This document shows positions 55,389 through 63,739 of a stretch of 64,000 nucleotides of DNA, one piece after another. How positions within the stretch are numbered: position 1 is the stretch's first letter; every line of letters begins with the position of its first letter. The translations under genes and the position numbers were made by a program. The notes beneath the pieces were generated by a model. That model saw only the letters and a list, made by a program, of their open reading frames with translations, had not been told where the DNA came from and did no database searches. This DNA is from Firmicutes bacterium ADurb.Bin193 (lineage in GTDB: Bacteria; Bacillota; Clostridia; Monoglobales; Firm-18): the NCBI GenBank assembly GCA_002070105.1, contig MWCQ01000010.1:1-64000 (forward strand), written 5' to 3'.

Positions 55389-56096
55389 TCAGTTAACCAT
55401 CTTTGCAATCTCTTTTTTTAATCGACTAATTATGCGCTTTTCCAAGCGGGAGATATATGACTGGGATATTCCGAGCATATCCGCAACCTCTTTTTGAGTT
55501 TTTTCATCCTCGTTTCCAAGCCCGAACCGAAGCTCCATAATTCTTGTTTCCCGTGCGGAGAGCTTTTTCATCGCCACCAAAAGAAGCTCCTTGTCAACCT
55601 CCTCCTCTATATTTCTGTGCACCGTGTCGCTTTCCGTGCCGAGAACATCCGAAAGCAAAAGTTCGTTTCCGTCCCAGTCGGTGTTTAGCGGCTCGTCAAT
55701 CGAAACATCGTTTCTCGAACAGCTGTTTTTGCGGATATACATAAGTATTTCGTTTTCTATGCACCGTGATGCGTATGTCGCAAGCTTTATGTTCTTCAGC
55801 GGGTTAAAGGTGTTTACAGCCTTTATAAGGCCGATCGTTCCGATTGATATTAAGTCCTCAATGCCTATTCCCGTATTTTCAAATTTTCTGGATATATACA
55901 CGACAAGGCGCAGGTTGCGTTCGATTAAAATTTTTCTTGTATCTACGCTGTCCTTTGCCCTGCCGAGTTTGTTCAAAAGCTCCTTCTCCTCCTCTGCCGA
56001 AAGAGGGGGAGGCAGAGCTTCACTTCCTCCTATGTAATGCAGACCTTCCTTAAACAGCAGTACGATTTTTTTCCAAATGCGGATTACAGTATTCAT
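55389..56096 (-). CDS. sigE: Mother-cell sigma factor SigE (pro-sigma-E)
   Basis: SigE directs early mother-cell sporulation genes and is made as a membrane-bound precursor. The 235-residue protein has a hydrophobic/amphipathic pro-sequence (~1-28: [18 protein letters not shown]) ahead of region 2 ([20 protein letters not shown]) and region 4 ([20 protein letters not shown]). ATG 56096 with GAGGG 8 bases upstream is preferred to ATG 56120. The processing protease spoIIGA is immediately upstream. Confidence 0.96.
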   Translation of the reverse strand: MNTVIRIWKKIVLLFKEGLHYIGGSEALPPPLSAEEEKELLNKLGRAKDSVDTRKILIERNLRLVVYISRKFENTGIGIEDLISIGTIGLIKAVNTFNPLKNIKLATYASRCIENEILMYIRKNSCSRNDVSIDEPLNTDWDGNELLLSDVLGTESDTVHRNIEEEVDKELLLVAMKKLSARETRIMELRFGLGNEDEKTQKEVADMLGISQSYISRLEKRIISRLKKEIAKMVN

Positions 56097-56163
56097 GTTA
56101 AAACCCTCTGCGTCCTTCATGTTTTAGGCGCATTCCCCTTTCATTAAAACTTTATTCACTTTG

Positions 56164-56997
56164 TCATGCCATAGCCGCCGGATTTAAAAGCGCGGTGTAT
56201 GTATTATCCTGCGAAAGACTGTTTTCACAAAGCCCGACTACAATATCGCAGATAACCTTTTCACCTATCTGAACCCTGTCCGGTTTAAAGCCGATAATTA
56301 CGCCCTCCTTGCCGATCGAACTGTAAGGGATTAAGCGTATTCGCCGGCTAAAACCATCGGGGATTTTATCCACCGTACCTGTTTTTACAAGCTCTGACAC
56401 CTCCTTCGGAAGTATGGATGACACGCTTGAAAGCTCCGCAATCATAACCGGACTGTCGGAGATAGGGTCATAAAGCGAATTGCCCGTATCCAAAAAACAG
56501 GATACGGCGGATGTTTCGCCGTCCACGGTTATAAGTACGGTAGCGTGGCTTTTTTCCCGTATATACAGGCGTTTGCAGTAGGACGCAACAAGCATTATAC
56601 TGAAATAGGCGATAACGGTCGATGTTGCGAGTATCTTAAACGGGACAAAATCCTGCACGCCCTTGTTCATAAGCCCTGCTACGGCGTATGCGGCCCCGCC
56701 GAACGCAAAAGATACCATATAAAAAACCGCGACCGTTCTTATGTACTGACGAAACTTTTTTATGTTATAGGTAATCGCAACAAGCGACAGAGAAAATAAA
56801 AGTTTTGAAATAAAGGAATAAAAAAACTCGCTGTGGGGCAGAAGCATAAAAACAGCGTATGCCGAGCCTATAATGCTTCCGAGAACAAGCCTCGGCTGTG
56901 ATGCGCGCGCCCTTATGATTCTTTTGGTCACAAAAAGCAGCATATAATTTATGATGAAATTAAGCAGAAAAACCTCATCTATGTATACGCTTTGCAA
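56164..56997 (-). CDS. spoIIGA: Sigma-E processing aspartic peptidase SpoIIGA
   Basis: SpoIIGA is a septal membrane protease that cuts the pro-sequence from pro-sigma-E after a forespore signal. The 277-residue protein opens with five hydrophobic segments (VYIDEVFLLNFIINYMLLF first) and has a cytoplasmic half-aspartic-protease domain with FLDTGNSLYDP. The start is TTG with GGGGGC upstream. Its order before sigE is conserved. Confidence 0.95.
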   Translation of the reverse strand: MQSVYIDEVFLLNFIINYMLLFVTKRIIRARASQPRLVLGSIIGSAYAVFMLLPHSEFFYSFISKLLFSLSLVAITYNIKKFRQYIRTVAVFYMVSFAFGGAAYAVAGLMNKGVQDFVPFKILATSTVIAYFSIMLVASYCKRLYIREKSHATVLITVDGETSAVSCFLDTGNSLYDPISDSPVMIAELSSVSSILPKEVSELVKTGTVDKIPDGFSRRIRLIPYSSIGKEGVIIGFKPDRVQIGEKVICDIVVGLCENSLSQDNTYTALLNPAAMA

Positions 56998-57040
56998 ACC
57001 TTGCCGCCCCCTCTCCGATCAGGGTATGTCTTTAATTTAT

Positions 57041-57076
57041 ATTATACAAAACTTATCCACAAAAATTTGTCGTAAA
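57041..57076 (-). promoter_or_regulatory. Candidate spoIIG promoter with long spacer and 0A-box-like site
   Basis: On the minus strand a TATAAT (57046-57041) is preceded at 21 bases by ACGACA (57073-57068). A 21-22-base spacing is a known oddity of the Bacillus spoIIG promoter. The -35 overlaps TTTGTCGTAA (57066-57075, plus strand), one mismatch from a Spo0A box. A perfect DnaA nonamer TTATCCACA lies in the spacer at 57053-57061. Confidence 0.45.
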
Positions 57077-57236
57077 ATGAATGTCATTAAAAATTCATAT
57101 ATTACCTGTTTCTTTTTATGCCTATGTCTGTTATAATATAATTTGAAGTTTAAAATTGCCCCAAAAACCTTCTTTAGCCCAAGGCTTCGGGGCGGACGCT
57201 TTTATGAGCGGTATTCAAAAGAAAAGAGGTATAAAA

Positions 57237-58364
57237 ATGAAAAAGTATAAAGGCTACATAGCAGGTGTTTTGACAGGGCTTTTGCTCGCCTCCGCTCCTA
57301 TTTTTGCGGACAGCTATACAAAAACAATCGAGGCGCTTGTCAATTTTACCAATGTGAAAATCAACGGTACTTCTGTTAAATTCGATAATTTTGTTGTGGA
57401 CGGCAAAACTTATGTAGGTTTGCGTGACATTGCAACACTCTTCGGCAAGATAGTTGACTGGGACCCGACAACAAACACAGCAAGTATTCTGGACAAGGGT
57501 ACATATATCTACACGGAAGATGACAAGCGGGTAATCGCGACGGTTGACGGGGCTGTTATCACAAAGGGTGATGTAAACACCTCAATATTATTACAGCCCG
57601 ACGGCAATACAAGGGATGAACAGGTAGAGAACGCATTGAACGCTGAAATCGATGCGGCGGTCGAGCTTAATCAGGCCGCAAAAAACGGCTTTCCCATGCC
57701 GGCGGAAACAAGCCCCGAAGCAAAAGCGTATGTCGACAAGTATCGCACACAATACGGCGAGCAGTTTGCCTTAATTCTTGCCTCGTTTAATATGAACGAT
57801 ACGGCATACACAAATTATATCGAGAAAAATATGCTTATTAAAAAATTCCGTGAATCCCTTAAGAAATCAAAAACCTTTACCGACGCCGAATTAGAGGCAA
57901 AATATGAAGAAATGGCGGACAGCCTTCAAACCTTTACCGCAAAGCATATACTGATAAGAACGGGTGACCGCACCGATGAGGAAGCATTAGAAGAAATTCT
58001 GGAGATATACGAAATCCTTACCCCCGATAACTTTGATGAGGTTATGGCCGAGTTTTCCGAGGACAAAGCCTCAAAGGATAACCCCGACGGAATAACATTC
58101 GTCAGGGGTCAGATGATTCCGGAATTTGAGGCGGCATGTATATCGCAAGAGGTAGGAACAATCGGCACGCCTGTTAAGACTGAATTCGGATACCATATTA
58201 TTATGGTTACGGATCGCTTTGTCTGGAGCTTTGACCAGGCAAAAGAAACGATTACAGAAAAACTTTTCGACACCTGGTATAAAGAACAGATTGCTCTTTG
58301 GAGAAGCGCTCTTGATATTAAAATTGACGATACGGTTGTTGATTCCTTAAAAGCGCAACAATAG
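57237..58364 (+). CDS. Secreted peptidyl-prolyl isomerase with copper-amine-oxidase-like domain
   Basis: This 375-residue exported foldase has a signal peptide (~1-25, PIFADS), then a copper-amine-oxidase-N-type module (GKTYVGLRDIATLFGKIVDWD), a helical chaperone part and a C-terminal parvulin domain. The parvulin domain includes TAKHILIRTGDR, FSEDKASKDNPDG and FGYHIIMVTDRF. It is a second extracytoplasmic PPIase beside the PrsA-like lipoprotein at 41-42 kb, but has no lipobox. ATG 57237 follows AGAGGT; 27 upstream codons are open without a better site. An extended -10 (TG-T-TATAAT, 57129-57137) lies upstream. Confidence 0.9.
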   Translation: MKKYKGYIAGVLTGLLLASAPIFADSYTKTIEALVNFTNVKINGTSVKFDNFVVDGKTYVGLRDIATLFGKIVDWDPTTNTASILDKGTYIYTEDDKRVIATVDGAVITKGDVNTSILLQPDGNTRDEQVENALNAEIDAAVELNQAAKNGFPMPAETSPEAKAYVDKYRTQYGEQFALILASFNMNDTAYTNYIEKNMLIKKFRESLKKSKTFTDAELEAKYEEMADSLQTFTAKHILIRTGDRTDEEALEEILEIYEILTPDNFDEVMAEFSEDKASKDNPDGITFVRGQMIPEFEAACISQEVGTIGTPVKTEFGYHIIMVTDRFVWSFDQAKETITEKLFDTWYKEQIALWRSALDIKIDDTVVDSLKAQQ

Positions 58365-58417
58365 TCATATAATGTCATAGGTAATGTTATATTAACTCAA
58401 TATTTTACAAAAAAACA

Positions 58418-58449
58418 GGGCGGATTTTTTCGAAATCCGCTCTTTTTTT
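58418..58449 (+). terminator. Intrinsic terminator after the secreted PPIase
   Basis: GGGCGGATTT (58418-58427) pairs with AAATCCGCTC (58433-58442, one wobble) over a 5-base loop, followed by seven T. It separates the PPIase from cotJABC. Confidence 0.92.
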
Positions 58450-58502
58450 GTAACATTTTTTGGTAATCTTAAATAACATATAGCGTAGGAGGTATCAATA
58501 CT

Positions 58503-58682
58503 ATGAATAATTTAAGGATTCCTTTCATGCCTGAAAAGCCTGTGTTGGCACACGCCTATGTCCCTTTTCAGGCTTGGCCCGAAAAAATTTATGATTTAGA
58601 AATGGGTCTTGATGTAGGAACAATTTTCCCTGAGCTGAATCAGCCCATGTCCTGGTATGAATGGAGAGATTTAGATGAATAG
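58503..58682 (+). CDS. cotJA: Spore coat-associated protein CotJA
   Basis: This 59-residue protein has the CotJA pattern: a Pro-rich opening (RIPFMPEKPVLAHAYVPFQ), then YDLEMGLDVGTIFPELNQP and a Trp/Tyr-rich end (MSWYEWRDLDE). It is a small coat component made in the mother cell, usually under sigma-E. AGGAGG precedes the ATG. It overlaps cotJB by 8 bases. I could not pick a convincing sigma-E promoter by eye. Confidence 0.93.
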   Translation: MNNLRIPFMPEKPVLAHAYVPFQAWPEKIYDLEMGLDVGTIFPELNQPMSWYEWRDLDE

Positions 58683-58965
58683 AAACAGAGAAAAACTATT
58701 GAAAGAACTTCAAGAGCTTGACTTTCGTATGATTGAATTGCAACTATTCCTCAATACACACCCCTTCGAGGCGAAGGCAGTGGAGGAATATAACACTGCG
58801 GCAAGAAAAAGCAAGTCAATGACGGAACATTTTGAAAAGCTTTACGGACCGCTTAAACTCGGCAATGACGACAACACGGTTCCGTGGAAGTGGGTTAACG
58901 GCCCGTGGCCGTGGCAGTCTTATATTTCAGGAAAAGAGGAGGTTGACATGAATGTGGGAGTATGA
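58675..58965 (+). CDS. cotJB: Spore coat protein CotJB
   Basis: This 96-residue protein opens with a helical segment (LLKELQELDFRMIELQLFLNTHP) and ends with the CotJB-typical WKWVNGPWPWQ. In Bacillus it is needed with CotJC for assembly in the coat. It overlaps both neighbours (8 bases with cotJA, 14 with cotJC), so the three are translated together. Confidence 0.95.
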   Translation: MNRNREKLLKELQELDFRMIELQLFLNTHPFEAKAVEEYNTAARKSKSMTEHFEKLYGPLKLGNDDNTVPWKWVNGPWPWQSYISGKEEVDMNVGV

Positions 58966-59536
58966 AAAAATGCTTCAATACCCCGTTAAGATAAAAAATA
59001 CGAATCCGAAGCTCGCAAAGGCAATCATAACGCAGTACGGCGGACCCGACGGCGAATTATCCGCATCGCTAAGGTATCTTTCCCAGCGATACTCGATGCC
59101 TAACGATATAGCCCGCGCAACGCTTAATGACATCGGCACCGAGGAGCTTGGGCATTTTGAAATGATAGGCACGATCGTGCATCAGCTTACACGGAACCTG
59201 ACACCGGCGGAAATTAAAAAGGCAGGCTTTGAAGATTATTATGCCGACCACCGCCTCGGCGTATATCCGCAGAGCGCGGGCGGAACACCCTACAATGCTT
59301 TTTCGATACAGGTAAAAGGAGACCCGCTAGCGGACCTCAACGAGGATTTGGCAGCAGAACAGAAGGCACGCGCAACATATGAAAACCTCATACGCATTGC
59401 CGACGACCCAGATGTTATTGAGCCGTTAAAGTTCCTTCGTGCAAGAGAGATTGTCCATTATCAAAGGTTCGGAGAGACGCTTCGCATCCTTCAGGACCAA
59501 ATGGCAAGCAAACGCATTTTTGAAGTAAAGAAATAA
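58952..59536 (+). CDS. cotJC: Spore coat protein CotJC, manganese-catalase family
   Basis: This 194-residue protein has the ferritin-like manganese catalase fold. Di-metal ligands are expected in the helices containing GPDGELSASLRYLSQRY, IGTEELGHFEMI and LREIVHYQRFG-like FLRAREIVHYQRF. It may destroy peroxide in the coat; catalase activity is inferred from the family. The ATG follows AGGAGG by 9 bases inside cotJB. The operon ends at the terminator near 59577-59612. Confidence 0.95.
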   Translation: MWEYEKMLQYPVKIKNTNPKLAKAIITQYGGPDGELSASLRYLSQRYSMPNDIARATLNDIGTEELGHFEMIGTIVHQLTRNLTPAEIKKAGFEDYYADHRLGVYPQSAGGTPYNAFSIQVKGDPLADLNEDLAAEQKARATYENLIRIADDPDVIEPLKFLRAREIVHYQRFGETLRILQDQMASKRIFEVKK

Positions 59537-59548
59537 TGAAGCGTTTCG

Positions 59549-59586
59549 GCGTTTTCAATGTATGGATATGCAAAAAGAAGCTCACC
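59549..59586 (+). repeat. 38-base direct repeat, copy 1, leading into a terminator
   Basis: An exact 38-base copy recurs at 60681-60718, 1132 bases away, with imperfect similarity extending about 20 bases upstream in both. Its 3' end forms the left arm of a terminator hairpin. Confidence 0.95.
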
Positions 59587-59612
59587 TCACGATCGAGGGA
59601 GCTTCGTTTTTA
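59577..59612 (+). terminator. Terminator of cotJABC
   Basis: GAAGCTC-a-CCTC pairs with GAGG-GAGCTTC around ACGATC, followed by GTTTTTA. It lies about 40 bases after the cotJC stop. Confidence 0.85.
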
Positions 59613-59708
59613 TCGCTCTTATAAATTTGCGAGGGACAGTAATTTTTGAGCGTCCTCTTTCCGGAACTGAAAAAAGGATATATGCTTTTTTCTAATCAAT
59701 TTATTCCA

Positions 59709-60515
59709 TTATGCCGGTATATTTTTAAGATTACTTATGCATACTTTTACTGCATGAATAATTCCCATTACATATGAAACTATAGCTAATACAATAAAAA
59801 GCATTACATAAATATCGCTGGTATTATCATTTGTAAAAAATACCATTACAAATGGCGTGAAGTAAAAAATACTCCAAAGTAGCAATTTTGGTTTTTTATA
59901 CCTTAATCCCAAATATAAAAATGCGATCCAGTTAGATAAAAAAGCACCCAATGTAAAGATTACACACCAAAAACTTAATATTTTGCTCCAAAGGCCTCTT
60001 TCCTTTACAACTGTTACATTTTCCGGCTTGTTTTCAATTCTTTTTATCGCCGCCTGATTTACTTTTGCATTTACAAATCTCATTACAACAACAAAAAAAG
60101 TAAACAAGCCACCCATCAATAAATCTAATCTTACGGCTCTAAATATTTCCGGATCTTTCACAAAATCCGGCACTGCACGAAAAGCATCAAAAACAGTTAT
60201 AGCATATTCATTTTTATAAGCTTGATATATTTCAAAAGCCAAACAGCGTAGTTCGGCAAAAATAATCATAACAATTGATATTATAAAACAAATTATTGAA
60301 GCGAACATATTTACTTTTTTACCGAATAATTCATATCCTTTAATCGTAACAGCAAACATAATAAAGCCTGTCGCTCCGGCAATATATCCAAATTGATAAA
60401 TTATAAACCATAGGGCTACTCCCGCAAATGAAAACAAAAATGCACCAAAAATGCCGGCTATTATATTTCCTTCAACTTCAGCATCACGATTATCATCTAA
60501 AATATAATTTTCCAG
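59709..60515 (-). CDS. Hypothetical polytopic membrane protein with a probable CTG start
   Basis: This 268-residue protein has about six hydrophobic segments and no family I recognise. The only conventional in-frame start is TTG at 60437, which would cut into the first membrane helix and lacks a ribosome site. Upstream the frame stays open, and CTG at 60515 has GGAGGGG 6 bases before it. Read from there the N-terminus is a soluble acidic leader (ENYILDDNRDAEVEG) followed by an intact helix. A CTG start is rare, so a sequence error or lost start is possible. The gene is AT-rich and bracketed by the 38-base repeats. Confidence 0.65.
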   Translation of the reverse strand: MENYILDDNRDAEVEGNIIAGIFGAFLFSFAGVALWFIIYQFGYIAGATGFIMFAVTIKGYELFGKKVNMFASIICFIISIVMIIFAELRCLAFEIYQAYKNEYAITVFDAFRAVPDFVKDPEIFRAVRLDLLMGGLFTFFVVVMRFVNAKVNQAAIKRIENKPENVTVVKERGLWSKILSFWCVIFTLGAFLSNWIAFLYLGLRYKKPKLLLWSIFYFTPFVMVFFTNDNTSDIYVMLFIVLAIVSYVMGIIHAVKVCISNLKNIPA

Positions 60516-60680
60516 GTGACACCCCTCCTAATGATATATAACATTATCTATATGCAAGTAATATACCACAACACTCAAAATATGTCAATAAATTAGAATA
60601 TATCGATATATTTGTTATATTTTTAGGACGAAATGACACGAAAAAATGTCTTTGTTGTAAAAAATAATCAAGGCGCGAAA

Positions 60681-60718
60681 GCGTTTTCAATGTATGGATA
60701 TGCAAAAAGAAGCTCACC
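60681..60718 (+). repeat. 38-base direct repeat, copy 2, leading into a terminator
   Basis: This is identical to 59549-59586 over 38 bases and in the same orientation. After the repeat the hairpin sequence differs but a terminator is again formed. Confidence 0.95.
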
Positions 60719-60740
60719 CCACAGTTGGGGTAAGCTTCTT
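60707..60740 (-). terminator. Terminator of the PPi-phosphofructokinase gene
   Basis: AAGAAGCT and AGCTTCTT enclose ACCCCA / TGGGGT, with one mismatch between the two stem parts and a 4-base loop. On the minus strand TTCTTTTTGC follows. It lies 32 bases after the gene's stop. Confidence 0.88.
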
Positions 60741-60771
60741 TATTAATTATTTTTCGGTTTATCATAAATAA

Positions 60772-61989
60772 TTATCTTTTAAGATAAACGGGAAGACCGT
60801 TTTCAAAAAAGGCCGTGCTTTCGCCCTGAATAAGCGGAAGCATATAGTCAAGCGCGGGCTGAAGGATATCGTTACCCTCTTTGTTTATCCACTCATTGGG
60901 AACAATCTTTTCAACATTGGCGATAGTCGAAATGTCGTGCGAAAGGATTTCAACCTTATACGGCTTTTCGGAAACGCGCTTGAAATACATCATCATTCCC
61001 GTCTCGCCTCTGATCGCAGCCTTAACGCCCGCCGTGCCGATCTGCTCCGCCTCGGTTACATCGGTCAGTGAAGCAATGTGTGCGGCACATCTTTGAAGCA
61101 GACTGAGCTCGATACTTCTTACCTTCCAGCCGAATTTCTGATGAATCAGGTCGGCTAAAACCCTTGCCGTACCCGAAAGCTGTTTGTGCCCGAAGCTGTC
61201 AACTATGTTTGCGGTCGCTCCCTCACAGACATACAAACCGTCCTTGGTTTTTATACCCTCCGAAACAACGGCGATAACATTTTTATATTTTTTGCTTACC
61301 TTTTCAACATCGGCAAGAAATTTGTCAACATCAAACGCTATTTCTGGAAGGTATATAAGATGCGGAGCTGCCTCATTATCCGTCCTCGCAAGAGCGGCGG
61401 CGGCAGTAAGCCATCCCGCATTTCTGCCCATTATCTCGATTATCGTAACCGTGTTGCTGTCGTAAACCTGTGCGTCGCGGGCAACCTCACGAATACTTGA
61501 AGCAATATACTTTGCAGCGCTTCCGAAGCCCGGAGTATGGTCGGTAATAGCAAGGTCGTTATCTATCGTTTTGGGAACACCTATTATATTTATCGGATAG
61601 CCCGTCATTTTCGCATACTGTGAAAGTTTGTGCACGGTATCCATTGAGTCGTTTCCGCCGATATAGAAAAAATATGCAATATTATATTTTTTGAAAACCT
61701 GAAAAACCTTTTCAAAAACCTCATTAAACTCTTTGGGAAGCTTATACCTGCATGAGCCGAGATATGCCGCCGGAGTGTGAATCAAAAGCTCAAGCTGGGC
61801 AGGATCTGCAAACCTTTCCGAAAGATTTACGAATTTCTCATCCAAAACACCCGTTATACCATGCTCTGCCCCATAGATCGTTTGAATTTCGCTCGCCTCA
61901 AACGCACCCTTTATAACGCCCGCGAGCGAAGCGTTTATAACCGTTGTCGGCCCGCCTGACTGACCTACCATAGCATTTCCCTTTAACAT
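60772..61989 (-). CDS. pfp: Pyrophosphate-dependent 6-phosphofructokinase
   Basis: This 405-residue enzyme phosphorylates fructose 6-phosphate, using PPi by prediction. The phosphoryl-donor loop is YIGGNDSMDT (ATP enzymes have GGDGS) and the catalytic segment is VPKTIDNDL, where Lys replaces the Gly of ATP-dependent enzymes. Both marks indicate PPi use. EIMGRNAGWLTAAAALA binds the sugar. With PPi the step is reversible and saves ATP, common in anaerobes. GGGGGA precedes the ATG. The gene stands alone. Confidence 0.93.
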   Translation of the reverse strand: MLKGNAMVGQSGGPTTVINASLAGVIKGAFEASEIQTIYGAEHGITGVLDEKFVNLSERFADPAQLELLIHTPAAYLGSCRYKLPKEFNEVFEKVFQVFKKYNIAYFFYIGGNDSMDTVHKLSQYAKMTGYPINIIGVPKTIDNDLAITDHTPGFGSAAKYIASSIREVARDAQVYDSNTVTIIEIMGRNAGWLTAAAALARTDNEAAPHLIYLPEIAFDVDKFLADVEKVSKKYKNVIAVVSEGIKTKDGLYVCEGATANIVDSFGHKQLSGTARVLADLIHQKFGWKVRSIELSLLQRCAAHIASLTDVTEAEQIGTAGVKAAIRGETGMMMYFKRVSEKPYKVEILSHDISTIANVEKIVPNEWINKEGNDILQPALDYMLPLIQGESTAFFENGLPVYLKR

Positions 61990-62151
61990 TAAAATGTTTC
62001 CCCCTTGTAAGAATTATCTTTTAATATTATATATTATTTATTCCAAAAATGCAAAATATTTTTGAGGATTTGAAGGATTTTTATGTATTATGTCGAATAT
62101 AAATCAGTGTAGATAAAAGTTTTTGGTGTAATATTTAGGGAGGTGAGTCCA

Positions 62152-63090
62152 ATGGCACATCTTGAAACCGAGGAGATAGTGCACAGCAGATGGGGAAGGT
62201 GCGTAAGGCTTTCGAACGGAGCGGTTGACCTTTTGGCAACGCTTGATTTCGGTCCCCGTATTATTAGGTTCGGCGCCGTTGGCGGTGTTAATGAGTTTTA
62301 TGAGGACGAACGAGATTTCTCGAATGAAAAACAGGAAAGCAGGTTTGATGTCTTTGGCAACAAGGGGAATTTCCACATTTACGGCGGGCACCGTCTTTGG
62401 ACGGGTCCCGAAATTATACCCCGAACGATATATCCGGACAACGAGCCTGTTATGTATACGGTGATTGAAAACGGTATTCGATTAACCCCTCCGCCCCAGG
62501 TCTGGAACGGGGTTCAGATGGAAATCGATTTAGTAATGGACGACGATAACCGTGTTGAGGTTACTCATAAAATCACCAATTTAAATCCGTGGGAAATTGA
62601 ATTTGCCCCCTGGGCGCTTACCGCCATGCAGTCCGGCGGGCTTGAGGTTATTCCGCAAAATAACAGTGATACCGGTCTTTTGCATAATCGGGTTATTACC
62701 CTTTGGCCGTATACCGATATTAATGACAGCCGCGTTAATTGGGGGGACGATTTTATAACGCTTCGCCCCACTTCCTCATCTGACAGCGCTTTCAAAATCG
62801 GTACAAACAATGTTCACGGATTTGCCGCCTATTTCAACCATGGCAATCTTTTTGTGAAAAAATATCAGCCGGTAGACGGAGGAGTTTATCCGGACGGCGG
62901 TGTTTCGTATGAAACCTACACAAAAAAGAACATGGTTGAGCTTGAAACACTCGGTGAGCTTAAACGGTATCAGCCGGGCGAAACCGCGGTTCACACCGAA
63001 ACATGGCAGCTGTTTTTAAATGTTTCTGAGCCTGAGTCAAGAGAGGAAATCCGTGAGGCAATGGAAGAGTATATGAGTAAAACAGTATAG
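62152..63090 (+). CDS. Galactose-mutarotase-like beta-sandwich protein, function unknown
   Basis: This 312-residue protein has a pattern of aldose-epimerase-like sandwich folds: LSNGAVDLLATLDFGPRIIR near the start (often seen in DUF4380-type proteins), then GGHRLWTGPE, VTHKITNLNPWEIEFAPWAL and AYFNHGNLFVKKY. Such proteins bind sugars at a His/Glu site; no reaction can be assigned. ATG 62152 follows a GGGAGG site, preferred over the GTG at 62143 within that site. It is monocistronic, with a terminator at 63166-63199. Confidence 0.7.
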   Translation: MAHLETEEIVHSRWGRCVRLSNGAVDLLATLDFGPRIIRFGAVGGVNEFYEDERDFSNEKQESRFDVFGNKGNFHIYGGHRLWTGPEIIPRTIYPDNEPVMYTVIENGIRLTPPPQVWNGVQMEIDLVMDDDNRVEVTHKITNLNPWEIEFAPWALTAMQSGGLEVIPQNNSDTGLLHNRVITLWPYTDINDSRVNWGDDFITLRPTSSSDSAFKIGTNNVHGFAAYFNHGNLFVKKYQPVDGGVYPDGGVSYETYTKKNMVELETLGELKRYQPGETAVHTETWQLFLNVSEPESREEIREAMEEYMSKTV

Positions 63091-63165
63091 CTTTTGGAGG
63101 TGGTTCCACCGAAAAAGCAAAGCAGTGTTTAATTAAAATTTTATAAAAACTTTATACAGCGATAA

Positions 63166-63199
63166 AAAGCGTGTAAGCCTTACGGCCTACACGCTTTAT
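63166..63199 (+). terminator. Intrinsic terminator
   Basis: AAAGCGTGTA (63166-63175) pairs with TACACGCTTT (63188-63197), with an inner GCC/GGC pair set and a TTAC loop, followed by ATT. Apart from this and the promoter at 63331, I see no gene in 63091-63412. Confidence 0.88.
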
Positions 63200-63330
63200 T
63201 ATGGGTTTTAAAAAGCTCGGAATGTCGGGGGATAGTCGTAAAAGAATCAACAGCATATTTGTGCATATGTTGTATTGACTTTTATTTCTTCATACTATAT
63301 TGCTCATAGATATATTTATCGATAAATTTA

Positions 63331-63359
63331 TTGACATTTTGCATTTTGCAGAGTATAAT
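63331..63359 (+). promoter_or_regulatory. Consensus sigma-A promoter of the toxin-antitoxin operon
   Basis: TTGACA, a 17-base spacer and TATAAT are all exact. The spacer contains a direct repeat TTTTGCA-TTTTGCA. An AT-rich near-palindrome lies just upstream (63311-63330), and a second AT-rich stretch lies between the -10 and the ATG. Both are candidate antitoxin operators. Confidence 0.92.
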
Positions 63360-63412
63360 GTTTATAGAAGGTCATATAATAAATAATATACTATATAAGA
63401 GAGGGATTTATT

Positions 63413-63739
63413 ATGTTAAACGGTTTATCCGTCGGCAGTATGATAGACGCGCTCGTTCCAATTTCGAGATTTAACAAGGGAGAAGCTAATAAAATTTTTG
63501 ATGAGGTTAAAAAAAGCGGTTATAAAATTGTTGTGAAAAATAATGCTCCCGCATGTGTTTTAATTACGCCTGAAAAATATCAGGAAATGTTAGAAATAAT
63601 TGAGGACCATTATTTACTTTCAATCGCCGAGCAACGCATTAAAACCGGCAGTAAAAAGACTTATTCGTTTGATGAAATCTTAGCGGAGCACGGAACAACG
63701 GAAGATGAGCTCGAATCAGTTGAGGTAGATTTCGAATGA
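63413..63739 (+). CDS. Antitoxin, Phd/YefM family
   Basis: This 108-residue protein has the Phd/YefM DNA-binding fold at the N-terminus (SRFNKGEANKIFDEVKKSG, then YKIVVKNNAPACVLITPEKYQEMLE). The acidic, flexible C-terminus (GTTEDELESVEVDFE) would wrap the toxin. Such antitoxins repress their own promoter with the toxin as corepressor. The GAGAGGG site precedes the ATG. The stop overlaps the toxin start (ATGA). Confidence 0.88.
   Translation: MLNGLSVGSMIDALVPISRFNKGEANKIFDEVKKSGYKIVVKNNAPACVLITPEKYQEMLEIIEDHYLLSIAEQRIKTGSKKTYSFDEILAEHGTTEDELESVEVDFE

Noticed and set aside
60544-60765. 73-codon open frame on the minus strand
   Set aside because: It runs through the terminator hairpin and the 38-base repeat and has no ribosome site or homology.
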